Assembly: GCA_900642245.1 (NCBI GenBank) | Contig: CAAAJI010000007.1 | Span: forward strand, 358,362 to 422,361 | Reading direction: 5' to 3' | Source of the DNA: Fragilaria radians | Lineage: Eukaryota > Bacillariophyta > Fragilariophyceae > Fragilariales > Fragilariaceae | DNA length: 64,000 bases | Shown: piece by piece, positions 44,878 to 56,000 of the stretch | Position numbering within the stretch: position 1 is the first letter of the stretch | How the letters are laid out: each line of letters begins with the position of its first letter | Translations under genes and position numbers: made by a program | Notes under the pieces: generated by a model | Databases searched by the model: none | Told to the model about the DNA's origin: nothing | Seen by the model: the letters and a program-made list of their open reading frames with translations, nothing else

Positions 44878-45134
44878 NNNNNNNNNNNNNNNNNNNNNNN
44901 NNNNNNNNNNNNNNNNNNNNNNNNNNNNNNNNNNNNNNNNNNNNNNNNNNNNNNNNNNNNNNNNNNNNNNNNNNNNNNNNNNNNNNNNNNNNNNNNNNNN
45001 NNNNNNNNNNNNNNNNNNNNNNNNNNNNNNNNNNNNNNNNNNNNNNNNNNNNNNNNNNNNNNNNNNNNNNNNNNNNNNNNNNNNNNNNNNNNNNNNNNNN
45101 NNNNNNNNNNNNNNNNNNNNNNNNNNNNNNNNNN
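44878..45134. other. Assembly gap (257 N)
   Basis: An unbroken run of N. It lies next to transposon relics, which suggests a repeat that the assembler could not cross. Confidence 0.99.
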
Positions 45135-47338
45135 CATATAAGACTTTGTCTTAATTGAATTTGTGGAAGGTATAGAAAGAATGGTTACCTATGTGACCTA
45201 AGTCTAGATTTAGATTAGTAAATATCAGAATATTAATTCTACTATTATTTACTATGTACTAACAATAACTTGGACGTCTCCAGTATCGGTACACACACAC
45301 ATCACTTTGCCTTATTAATTTATTATAATATTATTAGACTGTATTGCTTACAACCTATAGTGTTAGGTATTATCTTAATGAACTTAACTCAAGGTATGTC
45401 AGAATATGGTGCTTGAACGTTTTGAGGGTATTTTCCTTTTGTTTGTTCAGATTATATTCATTTGGGATATTTGATATTTGAGATCGCGTGGTCAGAGTTA
45501 GTCTTTGTCATTAAATTAGCAATCACAACTTTCAAGTGCAACTTTTGCTTGCTTTCATCTGTTTGATCAACTGAATAGAAGACTTTCTAACAGCAATCGC
45601 AAAGCAGTGGAAAACAACAGGGGAAGGAATATTTTATGAAGAATGTGCTGGAAGCAAGGCAAAACAAGCCATAATTGTCAAGTGAAGCAATCATATCATT
45701 GCTGAAGAGGCTGGAAACCGAATTTTCTTTCGCATCACCTTGACAGATGAAATTTTCGTTCGGAAAACTCAGGTAAAATTTCTACGACAAACGCGTACTG
45801 GAAAAATTTGGTTCAGAGTCAAAGTCAAATTTGTAGAAATATTCCCTGAATATTGAAAGGTTGCTGTCAATGTCATATAAACAAGCACCCAAATTGAACC
45901 GTGGAACCAGGATATAAAGTAGGCCTGAGAAGAGCTTGGAACATAAATTCAAAAAGTTCCTGAGTCACTTAGCTGCTCATCACTATTCCATAATCAGCAA
46001 TAGTTTGAATTGAAAGGAATTCTGCAAAGTCAGAAGTCACACCACGTTAAACGCTAACTGACCGGAATACATAGGATTTGACAACGGAAGCAAAATTTCA
46101 ATCCGTCTTCTTCTGGTTTCAATCTGAAACCTTCAAAAAGTCCTTTGCCAATCATGAACTTAAAATTATATTGGGAATTAGAGATCAAGGCTTAAGCCTT
46201 ATTAATCTTTTGAAGGAGAACCTTCTTGTCCATACTCTTTATTTCTTCATTGACACCTGAAATAAGTCATAGTATCATGAAACTTTCAATGTTTTTAGGT
46301 CTTTCTTCAATTCAATAGGTTTCGGATCTTGTGATAGTTTTGGTTAAGGTTCAACAGACAAGATTGGCTTTGGGATAGTTCATTGTGATGTATAAACTGT
46401 TAAGTTGTTTGCAAGAAAAGAATCGATTTGATAGAGAAACTAGAAGGAAATGAGAAATAGGAAAGTCCTTAGATTATTTACGTAATTTGTTTATTATCCA
46501 ATTGTAAGCTTTGATCAGTCAAATTCTTTTTAAGTGTTCAAAGTATGGATTTTTGAAGTAACTTATCCTAAATTATTATTTTCAATACCTATTGTTTATT
46601 TATATCTATATGGGAACTGGCAGCAGATAATACTACTTCATTCAAGCAGCTGCATTATTCTTTAGAGTGGCTGGCTTTTGGTCTTTCTATACTAGCAAAG
46701 GAATCAAAAAGCTAGGGAACTCCAAAAATTATTTGAACACAGATTACTCATAAGTTGAAATAATTTGACAGATAGGTATTTATGTTTTGAACACTTTCTC
46801 TTTCGTCTTATGGGTTGGAGGATCAAAATCGTAAACCTAAATGGTTGAAGCAATTTCACTGCAGCTCAATACATTTTGAAGGGCGACAAGAATCTACTGT
46901 GTCCCTATATTCGCTTACAATCATTGAGTTTTGGATTGAGAATGAAGTACAAATTCTCCTCTGAAATTAATGTTTTTAGAACCTGTTCTATTCAACGAAG
47001 GGTAAGGTTTTGGGAATGACTGTAGTTGTGCAATGCCAAATGTTCAACTGACGTCATGTATAGTGAAAATTCAAGCATTCCACATGCATAAGCACAGTAT
47101 TCTTAGACGAGGAACTCAAATTTGTTTCCCTGTTATTCCTCTAGGATGGGACGATTTGAATTCTTCAACAGAAAGCTAATCAACTTCATTCAAAATATGT
47201 CCAAGGGTACCATTGCATCACTGGCATTCCGAAAATATGGACCTAAAGGAGAACCGATAATATGGATGAAAAAAATTTACCTTCCTGCAAAATGTTATTA
47301 CATTTATCGTTTAATCAGGGTACAGGAAAGTATGATGG
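45135..47338. other. Spacer between the gap and the KIX-TAZ-bromodomain gene
   Basis: About 2.2 kb of AT-rich DNA. Only ORFs of 60-83 codons were found, none with a recognised domain. It includes a short (AC)n run near 45290 and probably the 3' UTR of the coactivator gene at its right end. Confidence 0.4.
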
Positions 47339-50300
47339 CTATAACAACGGTAAAATCAGCTTCTTACCACTAGAAAAGCATTTTATCTCTTCTTCAAATA
47401 TTTGTATCATTTTCAAAGCCATTCCTCCCACGTCACTTTCAGCTCCGTTATAAAGCATGGCATTTTCAAAGACAAGTTTGATATCTTTTTCAACTGCGAA
47501 TGAATCATCATATGAGAAGCTCTCAAGCTTTTGCTCTACAAGTGAGAGATGCATGGGAGTCTTGACGACATCGAAGTAATCAGGAAGGCCGAGTACAACT
47601 GGGTCTACGGCATCACGAAAGACCCAACCGAACTTGTCATCTATTAAACGTCTCAGAATAGGGAGATACTTTTGTGATATCGCTGAAGCAGTCAACTTTG
47701 ATTGGATCTGACCATCTATGGAATCTCGCGATGCCTGAGGCGAGGAAGGAGAAATCACTCCAGGGTCCACATCTTTTGAATTTTTCTCATGGCTATCGAC
47801 TAGTGATGTATCTTCAATAGATCCAGTGGCATTATCAGGGCTCAAGACATTTGATTTAACGTCAAAATTTTGATCATTACTTTTGTGACGCTTCGCAGAA
47901 GCACCATCGTACGCAGAGGAGACACCAATACCAGCTTCCATTGCAGCATTTCTGATCAAGTCATTATCACTGTCATTGGAATGATGAATGGTGCTCTCAA
48001 GAGCGCTAAGTTGCTTTCCCTTGCTAACACTTCCACGACGCACCACAGTCTTTGGAAGGTTATATGTGGACGCGATGCTCGAAGAACTGAGGTTCGAATC
48101 CAAAGCTTTGCCAACGTCAATTGAATTGCCATTAAAGGCGATGTTCTCGTTATTCTCTGTAAAGTTTAAGTCATCTATTTCCCTGGTAATTGATATCGAT
48201 AATTCAGGGTTATTCAAACCATGGGCGTTCGGGTTGTCGCTCATTGATCCCATTAAACTATCTGAATCAAGGAGCGGAGACGGACCCGGAGAGATTTGAC
48301 TATTATTCATCATTCCATTACTGTTGGTTATTACGTTTGATTTTTGTATGAGTTCCTGCTGAAGAAACATCTTCTGTCGTTGTTGAAATTCTTGCTGGAG
48401 CTGTTCCAGCAGAAATAGCTGCTGTTGCAATTCATTTCCTGGTTGCTGTTGCGGTAGTCCAGGACCTTGCTGTTGCTCGAGCTGCTTGTGCTGTTGGAGA
48501 AGCTGGGCTTGCTGATTTTGAAGTTCCTTCAATAACATGTGCTGTTGGTGTAGTTTATCTTGCGTTAATTGGATATCTTCGATTCCATCCTTCTCGCTGA
48601 TTTCATTGTTTATATTGACATTAGACATCACAAAAGATTTGCCACTAACGAATTCACTTTGTGTATTTTGAATGTCATTTTGGGTTGGCATGATATTTTT
48701 ATTCTGGGTAGAAGAATCGTCGTCATCAACTTGGTTATTCTGTTGCTTTATTTGACGCATAACAGGCCCGCATACCTCACACACTGAAGTTCTGTTTTCA
48801 TTCTTACAGATACGATAGTGATTCAATACGCATCTACTGCTTAAACAATGGGCAGTTTTGCAATTCTTATCCCGACATTTTTTCATGTGTTTCCAAAGAG
48901 ACACCATTTGCCCACAAAATCTAACCTTACAATCATTTCCAGCCTTGCACTTACTTGCATGACGCAGAAGAAGGAGTCTTTCTTGTTGTTGTTTCACTAC
49001 TGTTCGTTTGTGAGAATCTTGATACTTAGAATTTCCTGTCTTCAAGATTCCTTGTGAAGCCTTCGTTTGAACACTTGACTTAGAAACGGTTTGTTGCGAT
49101 CTCATATCTTGTTGTAATTGCGATAACGAGTTCATATCTGTCGTATTGCTTACTTTGACAGGTGCATTTGTCAGACTTGTAAGAGACGGGGATGCGGAGA
49201 GATTTCCTGATTTGCCAGTTTGATTCATAATGTCCTCTTTCAGGGATTGTTGCTTCAAAATAGATTCTAAATTCGTTGAAGAAGTTACAAATTGTTGATG
49301 CTGCTGAATCTGCTGCAACTGCTGAAGTTGTTTGATTTGATTCATTTGCTCTTGTAGACGAAGCTGCTGATTTTGGGTGTCACTTCCGGCAGAGAAGTCG
49401 CTTGATAGTCCACCAACATCTGGGCCTTCAAGGGACGAGTTGGTTAAGACACCAGTCGATAAAGAGAAATCGCTCCTATTCGGATTATCCTTTTTGCTTC
49501 CACTTGATGAGGATCGATGTACTTCTAGTCCCTGTGCAATCATTTGCAGTCTTTTCTTTAGTGTATTGGGATCAAGGTATTCTTCTTTTGTTTGTGCAGA
49601 TCGATACAGGTGTTCCTCCAGTCGCTTCGATATGAAAGGCAATCTAGCAGCATATAACGAGTTAGCAACCGTAGAAACATTTTTCCTGATGTCGATAATA
49701 CATTCTCACCTTTCAGACATTTTGCTCGCATCAGGTCTCATCTGCTCTATAATCTTGCAAATGCTGTAAATTACTCTACGGCGGTCCGCAAGGTCTTCAT
49801 TTGACTGCCAGCCACCTATAAATGTTCCGTCTAAGAATGGTTGACTTCCACTGATGCTTGAATCAGCTACACTTTCCTTTTCATCCTTTTTATTGCGCGA
49901 CGTAATGGAGCGACGTCTCTTGTTACCACTCAATGAAGGCAATGATTTCCCGATGTTTGGGTTACTGGGGTCACTGCCAATGCCAGCTATTGATCCAACA
50001 CTATTGTCATTAAAACCTGCCATAATATCAGTTGATGAAAGATCATTACCGTTGGAAGCATTCATCATGCCCCCTCTAGAAGAACTATGGCCCATCATAA
50101 GTTGAGCTTGTTGCATATCATTTCCCATGTTCCCTACTGCTGTGGAATTCATCAAGTGATGCTGCTGAGCTAGGATAGAGTCTTCAGATTGTCCAGTCCG
50201 ACTGGCCACACCGTTCATTGCATTCAAACCACTTGTCATTTGTTGTAATTGCACTTGTTGCTGCATGAGCAAAGAAGCGCTATTCGAAGTTCCAGGTGCT

Positions 50301-51411
50301 TGATCAAAATTTCCGAGGAGCGGGGTAGAGCTTCCTCGACGTCCAGTGTCCAATGAATTCTGGTCCTGTTTTTAAAGTGAAGATTTAGAAGTATAATTAG
50401 AGACATAAACATTATGTAATCAATCAAAATTTAGAATGTGTTTACCTGTGCTGCACCAGGAATTAATGTAGAAGATGAGCTGTTACCCCTCATACTTGGA
50501 TCCTGCATTAGGCCGCTTGCCATCGCTTGTTGAATCATGGAGTTTGACGAATTACGTTGATGCATTTCAAGAATTTGCTGTTGTTGTTGAAGAGAAGTGG
50601 AAGTTGAACGAATATCATTAATCCCTTGGTTTGCATTACCACCGATATTACCCGATTGTTGTGCGAGGCGACGTTTGAGCTCAGCTATGATATTTTGCTG
50701 CTGAAAAAGTAGCTGAGTGGAATTATTTCCAGAATTTCCTTGATTACTTGTTGATGATGATCCCTGCATTTTTTGCATTAAGTGGTGCTGTAGTTGTTGC
50801 TGATTCATTAGCGACATCGCAGATATATCATTTTTTCCAACTCCGTGGTGTTGCTGGTTAACCAAGCCTCTCATCTGAGATGACTGATTATTTCCTAATG
50901 ATTGCTGCTGGAAGAGTGCCTGCATTTGAGAATCCAAACTTGGCATGTGATTGGAGTTACCGACAATCCCCATGTTTCCCAAGCCTGAAATCGACGAGTT
51001 ATTTGTGTTATTCACATCAATTCCACAAGTAGATCCTTTGTGATTTCCCTGCATTGCATTCCAGTAAAGCGAATTGGATCCAGGTATACCGATTGAGCTT
51101 TGGGTTCCCTGTTGTTGATGCAACAACATTGCTTGAGCTGAGTTCATTCCAGAAAAAGAGTTTCGTTGGGAAGCAGATTGAGAGTTAGAAAATAGTTGCT
51201 GTTGATTAGGATCCAACCACTGCTGGTTTGCGAATTGATTCCCTTGTTGAACTTGCGAAATTCCTTGAGGAAGACTACCAAGACTTCCGCTACTCATCAT
51301 TTGAGCCTGTTGAGATATACGTTGTCCAACCTGTTGCTGTTGACGAAGCTGAGCTTGAACTTGCTGTATTCTCTGCATCTTTTGCAGCTCTTGAAACTGG
51401 GAAGTATTCAT
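47339..51411 (-). CDS. CBP-like transcription coactivator: KIX, TAZ zinc finger, bromodomain
   Basis: Three exons, 50446-51411, 49710-50365 and 47339-49643, with 80- and 66-nt introns; 1308 residues. A Gln/Asn/Ser-rich N-terminal half (about 1-500) precedes a KIX domain (about 510-585: RRRVIYSICKIIEQMRPDA across the splice to LPFISKRLEEHLYRSA). A TAZ zinc finger (about 758-835) has three clear His-Cys-Cys-Cys clusters (RHASKCKAGNDC.., KHMKKCRDKNC.., NHYRICKNENR..). Poly-Gln coiled segments follow, and the C-terminus is a bromodomain (about 1200-1300: LPDYFDVVKTPMHL, then ENAMLYNG with the acetyl-lysine Asn). CBP/p300 has these parts plus a PHD finger, the HAT domain and ZZ; here the protein stops right after the bromodomain. 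It should act in the nucleus as a docking coactivator. An AG acceptor just upstream of the ATG leaves room for an extra 5' exon. Confidence 0.88.
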
Positions 51412-52544
51412 CCTCTTAACACTCTCAATTGACCTATGAAATGACTTCGATTGTGGGATAGCCTAATGTGTACAGAGTTGTTGGTATAAATTTCAAACAA
51501 GTAGAAAGAAATAGTCACTGTACTGGAATCAAGAAAAGACTTAATTTCGAGGAGTGAAGAAAATCAAGTGAGATTCCATTAATTCTGTGAAAACTGTATG
51601 CGATTTCAAGACAAAAGGGAATCGGAAAATGTCTACATTGCACTAACAATAACCGTAATTCTCCAATATTACCATCGACAGAATTTTGCAGCAGGAGGGA
51701 GAGGTGCATCAATCTAAGCAAAGGGTGCATTAGTGTCAAACTATCTTTTCCATCACCGCATAAGCCTTCCCATAAGGTTGAATCGTAAGTTGGAACGGGT
51801 TGCGAAATCATCTTTCCTTCGACAACAACAATATTCATAGCGCACTTGCACTTACTTCGTCTTCGCGTGAGCTAGTTGTACCTGTAATCTTATTTATCTC
51901 AGTTTCCGAAAGTTGTGATTTGACAAGTTTTTACTATGTAGCAGTAGAAAATTACACACTTTCAGCTAGACACAATATTTTGTTGTTGTTTTTCCCGAAT
52001 TGCTAACTCGAAGGAATCTCAATTTATATTACATTATTAAAAAGATCGCAACCTCGGTGTTCGCCTAATTTTGAAGAAATATGGCGCGGAACATTTGATT
52101 TCGTACAGAAAACCAAAATATGAGAGGAAGGTGGGGTGGAACCAATATAAACAACTTGAAAAAGGTGTTGCTAGAAAATCTAATGAACAATTAATGCCCT
52201 CCGTTTACAAAAAATCTTGATCGACAAGTGATTGATGGGTATACACAAAATGCTCAAAATTGAATAGGTAGTGAAAGCAATTGCAACAGAGATGCATATA
52301 AGTGGTGGTGATGCTGGACATTCATCGACGCCTAGATATACTTGGTAGAGTTGCAATTTATCAAACGGTGCCAAAATAAATAAAACACATATCATTGTCA
52401 ATGCACAACAGAGACATAAAGTAATAGGCTCGTCGTAAATAATAGACAGTAACTAAGTCAGAATCAATTACAACATTAAAGCAGCCGTGGGATACAGTTC
52501 AGCCATGCCCTTATATTTGTAATTATGAATGTTTCAAGTGTAAG
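51412..52544. other. Upstream region of the coactivator gene
   Basis: A minus-strand ORF at 51515-51838 (107 codons from ATG) lies just upstream of the coactivator start. It could be part of a 5' exon or a leader ORF. In frame with the coactivator ATG there is an open stretch back to an AG at about 51471, consistent with an intron acceptor. No matching donor was convincing. Confidence 0.3.
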
Positions 52545-52625
52545 CGCAAGTATTGATCATATTTACCTCTGTACTTCAAATTAAGGATTGAAACGCAAGT
52601 ATTGATTGTATTTGCCTCTGAACTT
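52545..52625. repeat. Local tandem duplication, 32-bp units
   Basis: A 32-bp unit beginning CGCAAGTATTGAT and ending CTT occurs at 52545-52576 and 52594-52625 with about four mismatches, offset by 49 bp. The copies lie in non-coding sequence. Confidence 0.7.
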
Positions 52626-54000
52626 AGCATAGAGAAATGATCAAGAGATGTGGGATATGCAAGACTCTGTATGTCGAATATCTTTTGACTGCTCTTCATT
52701 TAGAGCTTAACATTTTTATTTTGCAACAGTTCGTGAAACACATGTGATTTATTATCCCCTAAATTTTAGAGACCTTGATTGGTATCATCTAAAATTTGCG
52801 AACGGAAAAAACAACAAATATTATCATTGTCATTTGTTGCTTTTAGATTATTTCATAGAGAATTTAATTTACTGTTTTTATACCTTTTCCTTTGATCCCA
52901 ATAGGGCTTAAAAGCTACATTTTAATGTTTATGTTTTATCTTTTGTTTGTGACTTTTCAAATGTTTGTCAAGTTTTTATTCAATCCTTACAAATTTGTTT
53001 GACTTTCGCCCCCATTGTCAAAGACAACAAATAGAGGTTAGAAACTATTGCTGAATGATGTTGTCTATGACAATTTCAAACTAGATGGAATTATTAGTCT
53101 AGTATCTTTGCTGATTAGTTGGTATATGTCAGGTTGTTTACCATTTACCGAATAATCCTATTTGGCGCAGTATAGTTTTACTTTTATGTATATTCATTAT
53201 CTTGCCTTTACGCTTTTAGTCAGAAATGATGTTTCGAATCATTTTTATGGTCAAGGATTTTGTTCACTTCAGATGAATCTAGAAATATTGGTTATTGAGA
53301 ATTAGTATCTGCCTGAAACGGCAAGTGATAGGAATTGTATCACTATAGAAGATACATTTTAGTGTTTTGAAACTAAATAGTAATTAAAATTCCATAAGTG
53401 AGAGAGAGAGATTTCCTCATTAAATGATATGCATTTATCTTTGGTTACTTGTCATGCTTATTGCATTCAATGGGCAAGTACCCCTTTGATATAAGCCGCC
53501 TTGATGAATTGAAACCGGGACGTATTACTCCATTGTTGTAATCTCTTGAATTATATACATATATACATTTTCAAGAAGGAAATTCTTTGTTCCTTGTTTG
53601 GTTTTTGATTGTACCTTAATTTGGTATAAGCTGTGTTGATGCAAGGGCAGTGTTCATGCCTTCACGTTGGTATTCTAGAAACAAAAGGTCCAGGCTATTA
53701 AGGATGTCATTATCCTGTTAAAAGGTATCTCTTAAATTAGTTTTGTAATGTCATTCCTATTTGTATAAGAATACATATGTTCTTTTCAGGGTTCTACAAT
53801 AGTTTGCAGGTTGCAAAACAAATTAAAGTTAAATGATACCTTTTTCAAGATCATAGTACAACAAACCACATTCTAATTGACTTATAGTCTATGTATCATT
53901 ACATATTTACACTTGGTCATATTCTAATTAAGGATCATTATTTTCAAAAATAAGAAAGGAAGGTCTTCTTTCCTGTTTCGTCAACAGAAGCTAATCTTTG
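52626..54000. other. AT-rich spacer without genes
   Basis: No ORF of note, no domain and no large repeat. A (GA)n run of about 12 nt lies near 53400 and an ATATAC run near 53560. Confidence 0.4.
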
Positions 54001-54770
54001 CACATATGTGTGCTGATTTGCTAGCAAGAATTCTGTACTGGTACTTGCAAGCGTTAAAATTGAACTTGTATTTTCATGAGTTTTGGCTCATGGAAACATC
54101 TGATGTATGAGGCCAAATGAATTTGCAGTTGATTTTTTCATGGTCATTACTGGATACTTATTGTTTAGCAGGCGGTAAAAACTACAATGGCCCAGAGATT
54201 GCTATGTTTTATGCACTGTCAATGAAATTCACTTGTCACTTCACTACCTATTCGGTAAGATTGATAGAAAAAGGTTTGCTGGAAGCAGCATAATGCCCCT
54301 TATGTGGTGACATTCTTATTTATGTAAAGTGAACGAAGTTCACTCAGTTCTAAAAATATAGTGAATAAAATTCACTATTGATGATACACTTGTGTTTGCT
54401 TCTTACGATGATAAATCCGTAGCCCTTCTAGCTATTGAATGGCTATGCAACATGAGTATGCAATGCTGATATTGTTTCTCAAGGTTAGGAGACTGCTTGA
54501 TTAACCATGCCTTTTTAACCTAGCTTTGGATTATCCTCATCAGTATGATATCAAAAAATCATACCAAATAATTATTTTGGTCCTGATCTTGATGCCAGTA
54601 AACCTCATCCTTCAATTGATGGTTTTGAAGCTGCAATAATGCAATCCATCTACACTCGATGAACAACAGTTATTGAGGGTGATAGAGATACAGTCGATTG
54701 TCACGTGTGTTCTCCTTTGGTTCTTTCAATTGCAGTGCTGCACAGTTGGTTATAAAAAGTCAAAATGCAT
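54000..54770 (+). pseudogene. Unidentified eroded coding stretch
   Basis: Conceptual plus-strand reading gives coding-like pieces separated by stops: GGKNYNGPEIAMFYALSMKF, LIEKGLLEAA, CPLCGDILIY, and 200 bp further on NNYFGPDLDASKPHPSIDGF and VIEGDRDTVDCHV. Amino-acid composition in these pieces is balanced, unlike the flanks. No family was recognised; it may be a mobile-element remnant. It contains the paired dyads at 54328-54377. Confidence 0.3.
54328..54377. repeat. Two adjacent similar inverted repeats
   Basis: AGTGAAC-GAA-GTTCACT at 54328-54344 and TAGTGAAT-AAA-ATTCACTA at 54359-54377 are perfect dyads with 3-nt loops. Their centres are 32 bp apart, three helical turns, and the arms are nearly the same sequence. 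Confidence 0.6.
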
Positions 54771-54851
54771 CAAAATAAATATGTTAGGAAATGCATTTTG
54801 AATGTACACCTGGCAGTCACTAAATGTTAATATTTCCATGACATTAATGAT

Positions 54852-54918
54852 AAAATTTATATGGTGGATATAATTCACTTAATAATTAAAATTAATATGG
54901 TGAAGATAATTCAGTTTA
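54852..54918. repeat. Degenerate tandem repeat, about 36-bp period
   Basis: Two copies of an AT-rich unit with the core ATATGGTG and AATTCA follow each other at about 54852-54881 and 54888-54918. Several mismatches and a small length difference separate them. Confidence 0.5.
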
Positions 54919-55260
54919 TTATGAATTTAAATGATATCTTTCCTATTTGGTAAGATGTATGGCCGTAACTCATTGTTATAATTGCCACTACATTTGTCAT
55001 TCTCTAACAGGGGAAACGGTCCCCATGCAAGGTTATTGGGGTTAATTCTAAACAAATAATAAACATGTTACTCATTCTATATTGTTTATTTGAGTTTGTG
55101 CTGTGGCAGTGGAGTATTTTCCAACTGCTGAACTTGCATCAGCCTTTTAGGCAGTAACCCAAGGATACTATAGCCATGTCAATTTATTCCCAACTTAATT
55201 TGATTGTTAGGAGTCAAGAGTCACCACCCGAATGAGGAGGGCATGTCATTTGCTCCTCAA

Positions 55261-56000
55261 TCACACCGAAATCATTTGCCCATCAATCACATCATCTCCT
55301 TTGGTGCCTCTAGTGTCACAACCACTGATGGTTCCTGTAATGCACATTCCCTTTGAAGAAACTTGAGGATGTAGGGATCTTCCCCACATCTCCCTTGTAT
55401 CAACTGGTTCATCTATTTCTGAAATTGATGATTCTAAGTGGATACCCACTTCCTTCACAATGTCTGGATTGTGTGTTTGGAAGGTTGACAAGGAGTTCGG
55501 AGTTGGATCTTCAGACACAAAAAGCTGTTGCTTTAACATCATCTTTGATTCTACCTCAGATGGTGGGATTCCCCCGTACATAATTTTGGTAGCTTCGCTA
55601 TACCTATCAGCGATATAATGGAAAACAGTGATATCCTCCAGGAAATTAGCATTGTAGGCAAACCCACAGATCCCGTGTGTGACAAATGATACTTTTAAAG
55701 GAATCGGAATACCCTTGGAAATGTTCCTGTCTATCGTTCAACCGTCCAATTCTGTTCAAGCATTCAAATTCAATCGGATTTTTTTTCATTTATTGCACTA
55801 GTCATGTTTCCCTTGAAACTTCCAAATGTGTAAACACAACCTTCAAAACATCTGCATCAAGAATGGCGTTGCACTTTAAACATGATGAGCAAGGTGCAGG
55901 TTTAACATCATTCACAAGCTGGAGTGCAATGGATCGTTCACTGAATTTAACAGTGCATTTGGCTTCACTGGTTTTGGATCCTTTTCCCGTACCAGTTAAT
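55261..56000 (-). pseudogene. Unidentified eroded gene
   Basis: Minus-strand readings carry a coding-like sequence in three frames. The upstream piece includes CTVKFSERSIALQLVNDVKP followed by PCSSCLKCNAILDADVLKV. A middle piece reads IEFECLNRIGRLNDRQEHF. The last piece, open for 106 codons, includes YGGIPPSEVESKMMLKQQ and ends at 55261. Frame changes and stops at about 55790 and 55650 break it. The paired CxxC-like cysteines hint at a zinc-binding module. No family was identified; it may be a lineage-specific gene or a transposon accessory gene. Confidence 0.33.

Noticed and set aside
44874..45137. 87-codon ORF made of X residues
   Set aside because: It is only the N gap translated.
48085..48105. 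GGTTCGAATCC tRNA B-box-like word
   Set aside because: It is inside the coding exon of the coactivator and has no cloverleaf.
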